Positions 1 through 10,512 of a DNA stretch of 64,000 bases are shown piece after piece (within the stretch, counting starts at the first letter, position 1; each line of letters opens with the position of its first letter). The DNA is taken from assembly GCA_922989275.2 (NCBI GenBank), contig OV277857.1:3720001-3784000 (forward strand), given 5' to 3'. Position numbers and translations under genes: made by a program. The stretch comes from Gari tellinella. Lineage: Eukaryota; Mollusca; Bivalvia; Cardiida; Psammobiidae. The notes beneath the pieces are model-generated. The model searched no databases and was not told where the DNA came from. It saw only the letters and a list, made by a program, of their open reading frames with translations.

Positions 1-521
1 AGCTTTAACATATTCTGGTGCATCCATGAGACTATGTCTTTTAGACATCCTTCGACTTTTGAAAGGGCTTCTTGTTGACTAGATGTGTCTTTAGGCTTAA
101 ATGACAAGTATAACTGTGAATCATCTGCATAGAAATGATGATCCAGATCATGATTTCTGCAAATTGAGCCGACAGGTTTTGTGTACATGATGTAGTTTTT
201 GGGTCCCAAGATAACTAATTTTAGGAAACTGTGTTTAACCCTTACTATGGGGGGGGGAGGGGAGGGGGGGGGGGGGGGAGGGGAGGGGAGGGGGCGAGTT
301 TATATACATCACTTGCAAACAGTATAGACCCAGCTCGGAGGATTCCTGAAGATACCCTCTGATCTGGGTCTGTACAGTTGACATACTTAAGGCATACATG
401 AACTTGGAAAAACCCTTCAAAAGTCAACCAAAACTGGTCATTAGAAAATAGACGAGTGCATTAAAAAAAGTCAGCATACTCGGTCAGGCTTAACATCAAT
501 AATGCGATAGGTGACTTTATA
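1..521. other. No gene seen; flank or intron sequence with a G-rich tract
   Basis: No coding exon recognised. It may be an intron of the Rho GTPase gene, whose 5' exons are missing, or intergenic DNA. The only structure is the G-run tract listed separately. Confidence 0.4.
248..297. repeat. Low-complexity G-run tract, G-quadruplex potential
   Basis: About 45 bases of almost pure G on the + strand broken only by single A residues. It contains many runs of at least four G, so an intramolecular quadruplex is possible. The two short antisense ORFs across it are low-complexity Pro translations and not genes. Confidence 0.8.
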
Positions 522-690
522 TTACAGCGCTCCCTCTCTACAACGGCCCTCCGCCTTACAACGACGCTTTCTACTGTTCCCAAGATAATTATGTCTAACG
601 CTTTCACTGCTGCTATATCGTCTGCTTAAAAGTGTTGTCTGCTGTTTTTCTTACATAACTGACATCTTGACAGAAAAAAAACATAATGAT
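522..690 (+). repeat. F-type MITE, 5' part
   Basis: Begins with the F end TACAGCGCTCCCTCTCTAC and continues with the F internal sequence (CTTGACAGAAAAAAAACAT). It is then cut off by a poly-A/T/G tract and a K-type end. Full F copies are at 43954-44292 and 48776-49132. Confidence 0.6.
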
Positions 691-711
691 GAGTGATCTA
701 TAATAGAAGTA

Positions 712-797
712 TAATAAAAAAAAAAAAAATTTTTTTTAAAAAGGGGGGGGGGTTTAATAGATAATAAAGTATGTGTCAAGTACCTGTGGTACTAGCA
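712..797 (+). repeat. K-type MITE fragment (3' end)
   Basis: An A/T/G homopolymer run is followed by TGTGTCAAGTACCTGTGG, the terminal inverted repeat of the K element that is complete at 10513-10818. Confidence 0.5.
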
Positions 798-1067
798 CTC
801 GATAATCTGTCTTTCCCAAAAATAACTAACACATTCATTAACTTTGAGAATTCCTGCAGACACCGAACTTAGAGGACAATTATATCTAAGTACCTGTACC
901 TGTACCTAGATCGCTAAATATAAACTGGTTCGCACAGCTTAACCTAGATCTATTTCACATTTTGTAAAATTACAGACTACGCGCGAACGTAGATATTGAG
1001 CGGAGGGATTTCACTTGATTATAGATTGAATTCATATATCTTAAAAAAGAATATCAAGTAACAGGCA

Positions 1068-1145
1068 TCGTGATGGCCCAGTGGTTAACACGTAGGACAG
1101 TGAAACAGTAGGTCAAAGGTTCGACTCCCGTTGAAGGCAATTCTT
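1068..1145 (+). repeat. tRNA-derived SINE head or tRNA pseudogene
   Basis: Contains a good RNA polymerase III A box (TGGCCCAGTGG) and an exact B box (GGTTCGACTCC) at tRNA spacing. The anticodon arm does not fold convincingly, so a SINE head is more likely than a functional tRNA. The related copy at 7004-7222 is on the other strand. Confidence 0.55.
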
Positions 1146-1445
1146 TTATTTTATCATGGTTACTTGTTTCATGTTCAAGTTTAGCTCAATTTTCGAAAAG
1201 TTTAGCTATTGGCGTCACCCTGTCACCCGCGTCGTTTTTGTTGGTTTTGAGATTATTTGTTTGTAACACACCCTTTCTCAATGGTTATCTCAGGTAACCG
1301 CTTGAAACCTTTGCGACATTGAGTATAAAAACAGACACACAAAACAAAACGACGGACATACGACGGTGAACACTGGCCAATCACAAAAGCTGACATTGGC
1401 ACTTTGTGACAGATGAGCTAAAAAGCAGTAAAAACCAGAGCGCCA

Positions 1446-1680
1446 TCTGGGGCCCGTCTTACGAAACGTCGTTCGACAAATATTGTCGTAAGTCAGATTT
1501 CAAAATTCTCAAATATTATTAATTTCTCTATCTATTCTTGTCTTGTGACATCTCTCTGGAATCGTCTTTTCAAGACAATTCCAAAGAGATGTCACAAGAC
1601 AGGATTAGATGGAGAAATCAGAAAATAGATGTATTTTAAGTTTTGACTTACGACCGTTTTTGTCGTAAGACTGGCCCCAG
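1446..1680. repeat. MITE with TIR GGGGCC..GTCTTACGA
   Basis: Ends are inverted copies (GGGGCCCGTCTTACG on the left, TCGTAAGACTGGCCCC on the right). A central inverted repeat is built on ATTGTCTTGTGACATCTCT-like arms. It ends about 35 bp before the acceptor of the Rho exon, so it sits in the last intron of that gene. Confidence 0.65.
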
Positions 1681-1714
1681 GATTTTTATTTCTATTGTTT
1701 TTATCTCATTTCAG

Positions 1715-2107
1715 GGGGAAACAGAAGAGAATAGACGACTTATATACCACGGAGCGGATGTATTCTTACTTTGTTTTTCCGTCGTGAACCCGCATTCACT
1801 GCAAAATGTCCTTAACAAGTGGCTTCCAGAAATAAGAGACTACATGGGTGAAGTCCCTTTTATAATGATCGGAACACAAGCCGACCTCAGAGACGATAGT
1901 GATATTGTCCGGCAATTAGCCGCTAAAGGAGAGCGACCAATAGGATTCCGAGAGGCTGCTTCAATCAGTCGTCGTCTTGGTGGCACGTGCTATTTCGAGA
2001 GCTCTCCGGTGATGAAGAAAAGACTCAAACGTGTCATGAATGAGGCGTTTACTTCCGTTTTCTGCCCGAAAGAAGTACATTTCGGTAGTACATGTGCAAT
2101 TCTGTGA
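1715..2107 (+). CDS. Rho-family small GTPase, 3'-terminal coding exon (partial gene)
   Basis: Encodes the C-terminal two-thirds of a Rho-type GTPase. The exon follows a pyrimidine-rich acceptor (TCTCATTTCAG), starts in switch II just after the position of the catalytic Gln, and runs to TGA at 2105-2107. Visible motifs are DVFLLCFSVV (strand B4), a G4 motif GTQADLRDD (TQxD, as in Cdc42 and RhoU rather than TKxD), a Rho-type insert helix region (DIVRQLAAKGERPI), and a C-terminal CAIL box. The terminal Leu predicts geranylgeranylation and membrane anchoring. The G5 motif, normally SAL/SAK, reads SSP, which is unusual and could weaken guanine contacts. The 5' exons carrying the P-loop and switch I are not found upstream in the window. 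A divergent Cdc42/Rac-like paralogue or a decaying copy are both possible, but the intact frame, CAAX box and poly(A) signal favour a live gene. Confidence 0.85.
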   Translation, partial: GETEENRRLIYHGADVFLLCFSVVNPHSLQNVLNKWLPEIRDYMGEVPFIMIGTQADLRDDSDIVRQLAAKGERPIGFREAASISRRLGGTCYFESSPVMKKRLKRVMNEAFTSVFCPKEVHFGSTCAIL

Positions 2108-2132
2108 TCTTTAAACAGGCAGGGTACCGCCA

Positions 2133-2138
2133 AATAAA
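2133..2138 (+). terminator. Poly(A) signal AATAAA of the Rho GTPase gene
   Basis: A canonical AATAAA 26 nt after the stop codon, followed by a T/GT-rich stretch (TTTATTGTTCACTG) suitable as a downstream element. Confidence 0.6.
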
Positions 2139-2370
2139 CACCTTTATTGTTCACTGTCAAACTTTGTTAAGCTACCATCGAATTGGCAATGCATGCTCAG
2201 TCATTTAGACAATCGCTTTATAGTTTAACTAATGCAAAACAAACACGGTAAGGTTCACATTTTGGGCGATTTGACCTTACACCTTCCTTCAAGGCTCTAG
2301 TTAAGGAGTGTGTTTCTTTATTATACTATTTATCGGTCCAAGAACACTCTGTGTTGTGGCCACACATTTG

Positions 2371-2612
2371 TTTAACGCTTTCAACCCTACAGTCCTCTGT
2401 AGAGATTACTGATTACAAGTGCAAACAGTGTAGATCCTGATTAGAGGGCTCCAAAAGGAGCCCTCTGATCAGGGTCTGCACTGTTTTACAGTTTCATTGG
2501 TTTTTGATGTCATACCAAAAACGTAACAGTAGACTGGTTCAAAATACTTGTACTAGAAGAGTCCAAAAGGATAGTATATACCCACAAGAGTACTTCAGGG
2601 TTGAAAGGGTTA
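2371..2612 (+). repeat. N-type MITE
   Basis: Ends TTTCAACCCTACAG and TTGAAAGGGTTAA are inverted. The centre is a near-perfect palindrome (CAGAGGGCTCC type). Confidence 0.7.
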
Positions 2613-3154
2613 AGACAATTCTTATGAACTTTAAACACCGTGGTGTTTGTTTGAGACAAGGGAACTAAGTTAGTTAATCCCTTCTCCCAAATTTCGTTTC
2701 CAGTTCTCAAAACAGTTACTTGTTAGTATGCAGCAAGCGCTTCTTGTGACCCTTGATCACGATATGGTAAAAAAATGAAAATGCACTTTATGAGCTTATA
2801 CCATGATGAATACGTGAACATGTGTTTCTTTGTTTGGGGTGGGGTAGGGGTGCCATCGACTTAATTTAGCCATGCTCATTGAACGGTAGCTTAACAGAAG
2901 TTTGGCTGTATTATATACAGATAAATGTAGATATATATTATTACATGTATATATTTGCCTATTTATTCGCATTCAATGTGTATAAGTAAAATGTACATAT
3001 ATCCCTGGGTTCTAAGATCTCCTATTAGTCAGTGGAGAGAAAGGTATTATTTTGTTAAAACCATTACCACAGATAACTATTTCTTATCCTGCATATTTAT
3101 GAATATACAAACTATTTTCTTCAGGGAAAGAATAAATTAAAGGCGTTCAATGCA
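2613..3154. other. No gene or clear repeat seen
   Basis: AT-rich intergenic sequence. Small ORFs here have no recognisable features. Confidence 0.5.
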
Positions 3155-3424
3155 TACAGTGGAGAATCTGTTATTCTTTCCCAATAAACGCGATTCTTTC
3201 CCAATAAACGCGTTTACGCTAAAACTATTATTTTCACTGCAAACAGTTTGGAGCCAGATCAGACGCCGGGTAACCCGGCGTCTGATCAGGCTTCAAACTG
3301 TTTGCCACCAAGATAAACATGAATTATCAGAATTGTCTAAAAGTTGTTCTTTTCTACGTTTTAGTGCTTTGCGTTTGCGTACGTTTGCGTTTAAACGGGA
3401 AAGAATAACAGATTCTCCACTGTA
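3155..3424 (-). repeat. B-type MITE, complete
   Basis: TIR TACAGTGGAGAATCTGTTA at the left and its inverse at the right. The central palindrome CAAACAGTTTGGAGCC..GGCTTCAAACTGTTTG flanks GACGCCGGGTAACCCGGCGTC. The small ORF inside is repeat translation. Confidence 0.85.
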
Positions 3425-3915
3425 TTTATGGCGTAATGGATTCAACAATACTTAGCACAAGGCTATGCAATAAAATGTAGAGAATGACATCTTGGAAATG
3501 CTGATAATCTAATAGGCAAACAGTTTTGGAGTTTGATAAGGGTCTGTGTTTATAAAGCTTTTGAGACGAGCCAGAAATCGTTCTCAAACTTTTAATTGGT
3601 CATATTTGAGAAGAATGCTAAATTATGACCAGTTACAAGCTTTATTTTTAAGCATTGGGTCAGATGTCTCAGTACTTGATTATTTATAGTAGTATCGGGG
3701 CCCCTTTGCAGGCAAACAATGATTTCTCACATAACTACCCCTGTTTGCTATAGCGAACAACGATGACGAATATCCTTATCTCCAACATCCAAGATCACTT
3801 TGATGACGTCACTATAACGTCACTATTTATAACGGCGTTTTGACGACACCGGGGTTCCAAAAAAATGCATATTGCTTTAAAACTAGCTTAAATCTTTGGT
3901 AATGTGAGAAAAAGA

Positions 3916-4064
3916 ATCTGTCACTCGTCGATGTTTAAGACAAGTTGATCTCAAACTCGTCTAGAATAGAAAAGTTATTAAGCTCGTCAAGGCTCGCTTG
4001 ATAACATTTCAGTTCTAGACTCGTTTGAGATCAGCTTGTCTTAAACATCGACTCATGACAGCTC
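3916..4064. repeat. Inverted-repeat element (TCGATGTTTAAGACAAG arms)
   Basis: Left arm TCGATGTTTAAGACAAGTTG is matched by the inverse arm ending TGTCTTAAACATCGA, with a second nested palindrome in the centre. This is a MITE-like hairpin with no coding content. Confidence 0.6.
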
Positions 4065-4165
4065 CTATATATGGCCGCCGATTACGCCATTTTTGTTTGC
4101 ATTTCAAGGGACTACTATATAGTAAATACTGATCTTGTTTCAAAGTGTTTGCAAAGAAGACAACA

Positions 4166-4394
4166 GAGTCCAAGGTTATAAAACGTTTGAGTTGAACCAG
4201 AGATCGTTCTCAAGCATTGATTTTGATTGGTCAATTAAATCTGTGAATACTCTCAAGTATTTGATTGGCCAGTTGATACTGTGATCGATCTCAAGTATTT
4301 GATTGGTCAGAATTGAGCAAATGCTCAATTCCGACCAATCATATGCCTGAGAACGATCTCAGATTCAACTCAAACGTTTTATAACCTTGGACTC
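4166..4394. repeat. E-type MITE
   Basis: Ends AGTCCAAGGTTATAAAACG and its inverse. The central palindrome is around GATTGGTC..GACCAATC. Confidence 0.75.
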
Positions 4395-4509
4395 TTTAGT
4401 TTTGTAGAATAAGCAAGTTTGTTGTGTAGTTGTAGTCAAATGTATGACTGAGGTATATATTTTTGTGCAATAACGTGTGTGGGTATCTGCGGTAGTCTGA
4501 TTGATCTAA

Positions 4510-4750
4510 TACAGTGGAGTAGAATTATTATTTCCTGTTTAAACGAAAACAAAACGCATTGCAATAAAATATAAAATAAAATGACACGTTTGTAAAATGT
4601 AGGCGATTTTGTTTAATTTGAGAGGCAAGCAGTTTGGAGCCTGATCAGACGCCGGGTTACCCGGCGTCTGATCAGGCTCCTAACTGTTTGCAATGCCCAT
4701 CTGGATTTTAACATTAAAGCGTTTAATTGGAGAGAATCAATCTTCATTAT
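4510..4750. repeat. B-type MITE, diverged ends
   Basis: TACAGTGGAGTAGAATTATT start and a complete B core palindrome (GGAGCCTGATCAGACGCC) at 4626-4695. The right TIR is degenerate. Confidence 0.65.
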
Positions 4751-4845
4751 TATGAATGCACATAAATCATGCATCAGTATTCACGCCCTGTTTTGATTCG
4801 ATAGGGCAAAAGAATTTCTGGTCCTAGGCTAATGCTTGAGGGAGA

Positions 4846-5102
4846 TACAGTGGGAAAAAAACGTTTTTCTTTCCCAATTAACGCGTTTAATCTTAATATG
4901 TTATTTCCGATGCAAACAGTTTGGAGCCAGATCAGACGCCGGGTAGCCCGGTGTCTGATCAGGCTCCAAACTGTTTGCCTTCCATGTTAAAATCAACATT
5001 CAGAATTGTCAAAAAATTGTCATTTTCTGCATTTTAGTACGATGTGTTTGCGTTTCGTTTGCGTTTTTAAAAACGGGAAAGAATAACGTTTTCTCCACTG
5101 TA
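4846..5102 (-). repeat. B-type MITE
   Basis: TACAGTGG..TCCACTGTA ends, CTTTCCCAATTAACGCG inner arm and the B core palindrome at 4915-4978. Confidence 0.8.
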
Positions 5103-5308
5103 CATGTCTAATGATATATGCAATTGTTAAAATGCGTATAGTCGGCTTATAGTTGACATTAAACGTACACTACATGTAATTATACGAAAATTCGGTGACA
5201 AATGCTAAACTAATTTATCATAGGAGAGGTTGTCTCGTTCATTGTTTAATTGAATTCCATAATGATGTCAGAACTACATGCACGGGCGAACTTCGATCTC
5301 AAGCTGGC

Positions 5309-5557
5309 TTAACCCTTTGAACCCTAATCCCGCATATAGGCGTCATTTTCAAACAGTATACACGTGAATAGTACAATTGCCCTGTTCAAACAGTGAAGAC
5401 CCAGATCAGAGGGCTCCGAAAGGAGCCCTCTGATCAGGGTCTTCACTGTTTGTCATAATGCCAAAAATTGACAAAAACAACCCTTAAAGGTCATAAATGG
5501 ACTTGACTAAAATGGAAATCGGAATTGTCCATTTAAAGTTTCAAGGAGGAAAGAGTT
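5309..5557 (+). repeat. C-type MITE
   Basis: TTAACCCTTTGAACCCTAAT start and an inverse end GGAGGAAAGAGTT. The centre AACAGTGAAGACCC/GGGTCTTCACTGTT encloses CAGAGGGCTCC-GAAA-GGAGCCCTCTG. Confidence 0.8.
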
Positions 5558-5784
5558 CACTCGAAATTTGCCGTGTTTCATTAGTTGGAATTTCATGAGT
5601 GCATGTGGCATCTAAGCTAAGCAACGTTTTAACTTTGAAATACGGATTTGTTCGACTTTTGCGAGCTCAAGATATCGAAGTTTCACATACTTTTTTACCC
5701 TGTCACCAACATATTGTCGTCTGCTTCAATAATGTTAAAGTTAGATTAAGGTATATAGCATGGCTGGCGAATTTCAAAAAGTCA

Positions 5785-5852
5785 CAACCAGTTTGGATCC
5801 TGATCGGAAACCGCATTACGCGGCGTATGACCAGGATTCAAACTGTTTGCTA
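5785..5852. repeat. Solo B-type core palindrome
   Basis: CCAGTTTGGATCCTGATCGG..GACCAGGATTCAAACTG arms without recognisable B ends. Confidence 0.55.
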
Positions 5853-5903
5853 AATACATGTACCCATTGTACTCGGGTAAGGCGGTGAAGGGGTTAACTT
5901 AAG

Positions 5904-6155
5904 TTCAACCCTTTACCCCATAGTCAGTTTCTAATATTTAGGACAGGTGATCACTTAAAGTAGGTTGAAAGTAAAGCAGAATGCACCTTAAGGTGCATTC
6001 TGCTTTACTTTTAGTCTGCTTTAAGCTGCCATCTGCTAGGATATGGAAAATAGTTCTTATGGTACATGTTTATGACTGTATAAATTGGAAATATTTTTTT
6101 CAGTGGAGGAATAAATTAAATGTGCTAAAGGGCGCTTCGAAGGGGGGAAGGGTTA
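5904..6155 (-). repeat. A-type MITE, reverse orientation
   Basis: CTTTACCCCATAGTCAG left end. The central perfect palindrome GAAAGTAAAGCAGAATG..CATTCTGCTTTAC is followed by the A right arm CAGTGGAGGAATAAATTAA. Confidence 0.75.
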
Positions 6156-6419
6156 AAGCTGTTTTGAGTACATTGCCTGCAATCTTTTGAATACTACAGT
6201 TATAACAAGAATTCATATATTAAACTATTTAAGGCACATGGTGTATAAAAGGTCAATTATAGTAAAGATTTCTGATTTACTTTCACCAGGTTTCCTCCCG
6301 TTTCACTTTTATTTCTACAGTAATATCGCCTCCTTTAAAACTGAAATCAAATTTGTCTGCAAAAATATTCAATTAAGATTTATTCAATGCTTTATTAAAG
6401 AAATTTAAAGACGAGTGCG

Positions 6420-6485
6420 AAAAAGTTTAGATCCAGATCAGACGCCGTGTGCCGTGGCGTCTGATCTGGATTCAAACTGTTTGCA
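6420..6485. repeat. Solo B-type core palindrome
   Basis: TTTAGATCCAGATCAGACGC paired with GCGTCTGATCTGGATTCAAA. No coding content. Confidence 0.6.
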
Positions 6486-6835
6486 AATACTTGTCTGCAG
6501 GATAAGGGTTAATGTAAAAAAAGTATACCATAAATTAGTTGAATTTTGAAAGTGGTAATACATGTAGGTTTTTTTACAATACATGTACTGCTATTTAATA
6601 AATGGCGTATTGAATACATAATTATGCCATATATAGAAGATGATACATTTTGACTCCGGAAGAGGGTATTGTATATCTGATACTTAACAGGAAATAACCC
6701 TATATATAACCCTAGCTCTGCCGTAACATCGTCTGCTTTTCGAAATTTGTCGTCTGCTGATTTTGAAGAAAAGATATCACAAAACCCAATAGATTTTTGC
6801 ATTTTATTTATTGAAGAAACTTAAAGAAGAGTGTC

Positions 6836-6897
6836 CAATAGTTTGGATCCAAACCAGACACCGCCTTATACGGCGTCTGATCTGGATCCAAACTGTT
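6836..6897. repeat. Solo B-type core palindrome
   Basis: AGTTTGGATCC..GGATCCAAACT arms surround a GACACCGCC-TTATAC-GGCGTC centre. Confidence 0.6.
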
Positions 6898-7003
6898 TTT
6901 AAAGAAATTGTCATGTCCCGATTGGCAGGCAAATCTGTAACAAATGACCATGACATTAGTTTTACCTAGGTTAATGTATGTGCATACTAATATTGTGAAA
7001 TTC

Positions 7004-7222
7004 TCTCTCTACCACCCAACCATCCCTCCCTCCCTCCACTCTCTCTCTCTCTCTATCGCTCTCTCTCCCTCCCTATTTCAACCACCGACCTTCCACAAGC
7101 CAGCTGGAAGGCTTCCGAACATAAAATATTCGAATGACCAGACCGGGATTCGAACCCACAGTGGTGAGGAGCTTAGTGATGTAAGTCACAGTGACTTTAA
7201 CCACTAGGCCACGGATGCCTCA
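7004..7222 (-). repeat. tRNA-derived SINE with (GA)n tail, reverse orientation
   Basis: Read on the minus strand it starts GGCATCCGTGGCCTAGTGG (A box), has B box GGTTCGAATCC, and ends in a GA-rich tail (plus-strand CT-rich 7004-7075). The head is related to 1068-1145. Confidence 0.7.
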
Positions 7223-7368
7223 CTGTCATCTGTGTCCATACATCGTAACATTTGATATGAAATAGCAGACAACGTAGACACTGATGAGATACCGCATATT
7301 GTGGCGTCTCATTAAGGTTTTCACTGTTTGGTGATGTCTATACGTTTGTCGACAATAAGCATTAATAT

Positions 7369-7616
7369 GTTGACCCCATTACCACCGTAGCTTGTTCCTA
7401 CTTTTGAAAACAAGTAACCACTTGAAGAAGATTGAAAGTAAAGCAGAATGCGCCTTATACTTTCCACCTGTCAGTTTAAGCTACCACCTGCTAGGATATA
7501 GAAAATATTTCTTATAGTTCATATATCTTCAGTGGAGGAATAGATTAAAGGCGTAAACATGTGATTTTCTTCAGTGGAGGAATAGATTAAAGGCGTAAAA
7601 ATGCGTATTTATGGTT
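7369..7616 (-). repeat. A-type MITE, reverse, rearranged core
   Basis: TTGACCCCATTACCACCGTAG start and GAAAGTAAAGCAGAATGCGCC half-core. The right arm (CAGTGGAGGAATAGATTAAA) is duplicated in tandem at 7520-7600. Confidence 0.6.
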
Positions 7617-7678
7617 GTGGGCTATAAACCTGGTCGACACTATCACGTCTAGTCATCACGGAAAAAACAGTACTAAAT

Positions 7679-7887
7679 GTACAGTGAAGCTCGCTTAAAA
7701 CGAAGTATCCGGGAACGTCTGATTTTCCTGCGTTGTATCCAAATTTCGTTATATCAGCTCCATATTACTAGATCTTTACGTTAATGAGTGATGGAGAATA
7801 CATTGTATTATATCCCATATTTCAATATATACAATATTTCGTTATATCCAGTTTCGTTGTAAGCGAGTTTCGCTATACCTGTTCCCA
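7679..7887. repeat. MITE-like element with AGTGAAGCTCGCTT ends
   Basis: TACAGTGAAGCTCGCTTAA at the left and TTGTAAGCGAGTTTCGCTA near the right form imperfect terminal inverted repeats. The interior repeats TTTCGTTATATC. Confidence 0.5.
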
Positions 7888-8229
7888 ACGTGACATTTCC
7901 GTGTTATGTTTCCAGAGGAAAAGCAATATATTTGTAGATAGCAATAATAGTAGTGGTCAATGTGGTCAATTCTTATCACACCAATAAACAATAATATTGA
8001 TAATACAATGTATTTTTACAGATGACAATATTAACCAATTTGCGACCAGTATATTCCTCCAATGTTTATATATTTGGATGCCTGGTCAAAATTTTCATTT
8101 TCATTTCGTTTAATATTGAAATTCCTATCAGCAAACAGTGTAGACTCTGATCAGACGCCGCATAATGCATACATTCTACCATGTGTAAAGAGGACGAAAT
8201 GGTAGATTATATAAAGGTGCAAAAATAAT

Positions 8230-8457
8230 AATAATAAACTGCCTTTAGGAGCATTCTGCCTCAGTTTTGCCTCGTTAAAGAAAGTTGAAAGTTAAGCAGA
8301 ATGTGCCTCAAAAGACGCATCCTGTTTTTATTTTCGCCTTGCTCTAAGCTACCATCTACTAGGATATAGATACTTTTCTTTGTGGTACATAAACTATCTT
8401 CTTCAGCGGACAAATAAATTAAAGGTGTAAAATGGTATTTATGGACTACTGGGTTAA
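8230..8457 (-). repeat. A-type MITE, degenerate reverse copy
   Basis: GAAAGTTAAGCAGAATGTGCC core arm and CAGCGGACAAATAAATTAAA outer arm. Ends are degraded. Confidence 0.5.
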
Positions 8458-8462
8458 GCAGT

Positions 8463-8712
8463 TACAGTGGAGAATCTGTTATTCTTTCCCGTTCAAACGC
8501 AAACGTACGCAAACGCAAATCACTAAAACGTAGAAAAGAACAACTTTTGGACAATTCTGATATTTCATGTTTATCTTGGTGGCAAACAGTTTAGAGCCAG
8601 GTCAGACGCCGGGTTACCCGGCGTCTGATCTGGCTCCAAACTATTTGCACTGCAAATAATAGATTTAGAGTAAACGCATTTATTGGGAAAGAATAACACA
8701 TTCTCCACTGTA
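8463..8712 (+). repeat. B-type MITE, complete
   Basis: TACAGTGGAGAATCTGTTAT start, TTCTCCACTGTA end and central palindrome GACGCCGGGTTACCCGGCGTC. Confidence 0.85.
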
Positions 8713-8732
8713 CCTGTCTAAAGAGACTATTT

Positions 8733-8937
8733 ACAGTCGAACTTCGATATCTCGAACTCGCTTAATTCGGAGCTATCCGATTTGTCGAAACACGAATTGC
8801 GTTATTTCTTGCTCGGTTAGTTCAAACATACCCGTATTTTAAAGTTAAAACGTGGCTGAGCCACGTTTTAACTTTGAAATACCGGTATGTTCGTTTTAAC
8901 CGAGTTCGAGATATCTATTGAGTTACCATTGAAGTTA
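8733..8937. repeat. MITE with mariner-style TIR (ACAGTCGAACTTCGATATC)
   Basis: The left end ACAGTCGAACTTCGATATCT is answered by GAGATATC..TTGAAGTTA at the right. The middle is an inverted AAAGTTAAAACGTGGCT palindrome. Mariner affiliation is inference from TIR style. Confidence 0.5.
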
Positions 8938-8999
8938 CATTTTATTGTATTTTTAAGGGTGTATGCACTTTAACCTTTTCACTGTCAATGGCGCCAAAA

Positions 9000-9072
9000 G
9001 TCCCCATTGCAAACAATTTGGATCCTGATCAGACGCCGCGTAACGCAAGATCATGATACAAACTGTTTGACA
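9000..9072. repeat. Solo B-type palindrome, degenerate
   Basis: GCAAACAATTTGGATCCTG against GATACAAACTGTTTG. Arms are imperfect. Confidence 0.45.
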
Positions 9073-9239
9073 CTCGTATCGATATTTCTTATGTTATACT
9101 ACTCTAACTCTTACTTTGAAACGATATTGAAGACAAAAATACTGAATCAGACGACAGTGCTAATGCGGTGAAGGGGTAAAAATCTCACGATAAATTTGAC
9201 CGGGTTTACCCTTTCACGCCGTAGACGCCGACTCAGATC

Positions 9240-9312
9240 GACATTACAAACAGTTTGGAACCTAATTAGACATCGCTTAATCAGAAGTCTGATCAGAATC
9301 CAAACCGTTTGA
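9240..9312. repeat. Solo B-type palindrome, degenerate
   Basis: ACAAACAGTTTGGAACC against GAATCCAAACCGTTTG. The centre is eroded. Confidence 0.45.
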
Positions 9313-9803
9313 CACCCGTAAAAATATTCACTCTGTCAAATTGCTTCAAATCTTATTTTTCAAGAATAGTTTAGGCAACATATTAAAGCAGACGACATAT
9401 GTGCTTAATGGGATAAAGCAGACGATATAGTGACACTGAAGTGGTTGACCCCTTCACTACCATGACGTCATCAATTTTAAAAACTTTGTCGTCTGCTTTT
9501 TTTCTTCAAATTTAACTTTTAGGTATTTTGACTTCATGAATATAAAAATGAGTATCATATAGTTCGGATCCTGATCAGACGCCGCGTCACGCATCAAGCA
9601 GTGAATGGGTTAAATCACACGATATTTTTTTTGTAAAAATGTTAGTGAAAGTTTATATCAACAGTAGGTTGTACATGAGGTGGTGCTATCAAATTGAATA
9701 CATTGTTTCTAATACAGAGGAAAAGAAACTATCCCCTTCCACCACTTGGAATAATCCAGTAGGTTTGATATAAAAACCCGTTTAGTTTATGCCAAAAGTT
9801 AAA

Positions 9804-9985
9804 CAGTCGAACTTCGATATCTCGAAGTCGGTTTTGTCGAACATACCCGTATTTCAAATGTAAAGCGTGGCTAAACTTTGAAATATGGGTATGTTCGACT
9901 TAACCGAGCATGAAATAATGCAGTTCATATATCGAACTATCGGATAATTCTAGTTAAACAAGTACGAGATATCGAAGTTAGAATG
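9804..9985. repeat. MITE with ACAGTCGAACTTCGATATC ends, second copy
   Basis: Same terminal sequence as 8733-8937 with the internal AAAGTTTAGCCACGCT-like palindrome, and a right end GAGATATCGAAGTTA. Confidence 0.5.
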
Positions 9986-10002
9986 TATGTCCATTGCAAA
10001 CA

Positions 10003-10066
10003 GCTTGGAGTCACATCAGACGCCTATTGGCTCGGCGTCTGATCTATCTCTAAACTGCTTGCCTCT
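10003..10066. repeat. Solo B-type palindrome
   Basis: GCAAACAGCTTGGAGTC against CTCTAAACTGCTTGC around GACGCC..GGCGTC. Confidence 0.5.
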
Positions 10067-10084
10067 CAGATCAAAACAACTGTC

Positions 10085-10259
10085 AGGGCTGCCATAAGTT
10101 GATAATGAAAAATCCTATTATTTCAAATTTTCTATTTTCAAACGCGATTACTTAAAGTAGGTTGAAAGTAAAGCAGAATGCGCACCTACTTTAAACTACC
10201 ATCTGCTAGGATACTACCCCGAAGATGTCGACAAAGTCCGTAGAAATGGCAACCCTGAA
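10085..10259. repeat. J-type MITE carrying an A core
   Basis: CAGGGCTGCCATAAGTTGAT start and GGCAACCCTG end. Inside is the A core arm TAGGTTGAAAGTAAAGCAG and the A inner flank ACCATCTGCTAGGATA. Confidence 0.6.
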
Positions 10260-10512
10260 TTGCTTTTGAAAAAAAAGATCCTGTCATTTCCTATTTTTAT
10301 TTGATAGCTTTGGAAAAGAGTGATATGTTATCCATAATATTACACGAAACTGCAAGGAAATGTAGAAAGTGACAAGCAACGGGTCTTGTTTTTTCATGAC
10401 ATGGTCCATAATTCTGTAACTAAATGTATATTAAATATATATAATTCCTTAAATCAGACTTGTTGTCATTCCGCATCCCTTATTTCATTGGAACTAATTT
10501 ACCCGTTAAACC

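Noticed and set aside
1068..1145. Functional tRNA gene
   Set aside because: A and B boxes are good, but the anticodon arm does not pair properly, and a related sequence at 7004-7222 behaves like a SINE.
3150..3455. 101-aa ORF similar to ORFs at 24822, 24896 and 60481
   Set aside because: All lie inside B-type MITEs. Their similarity reflects the palindromic repeat and not a gene family.
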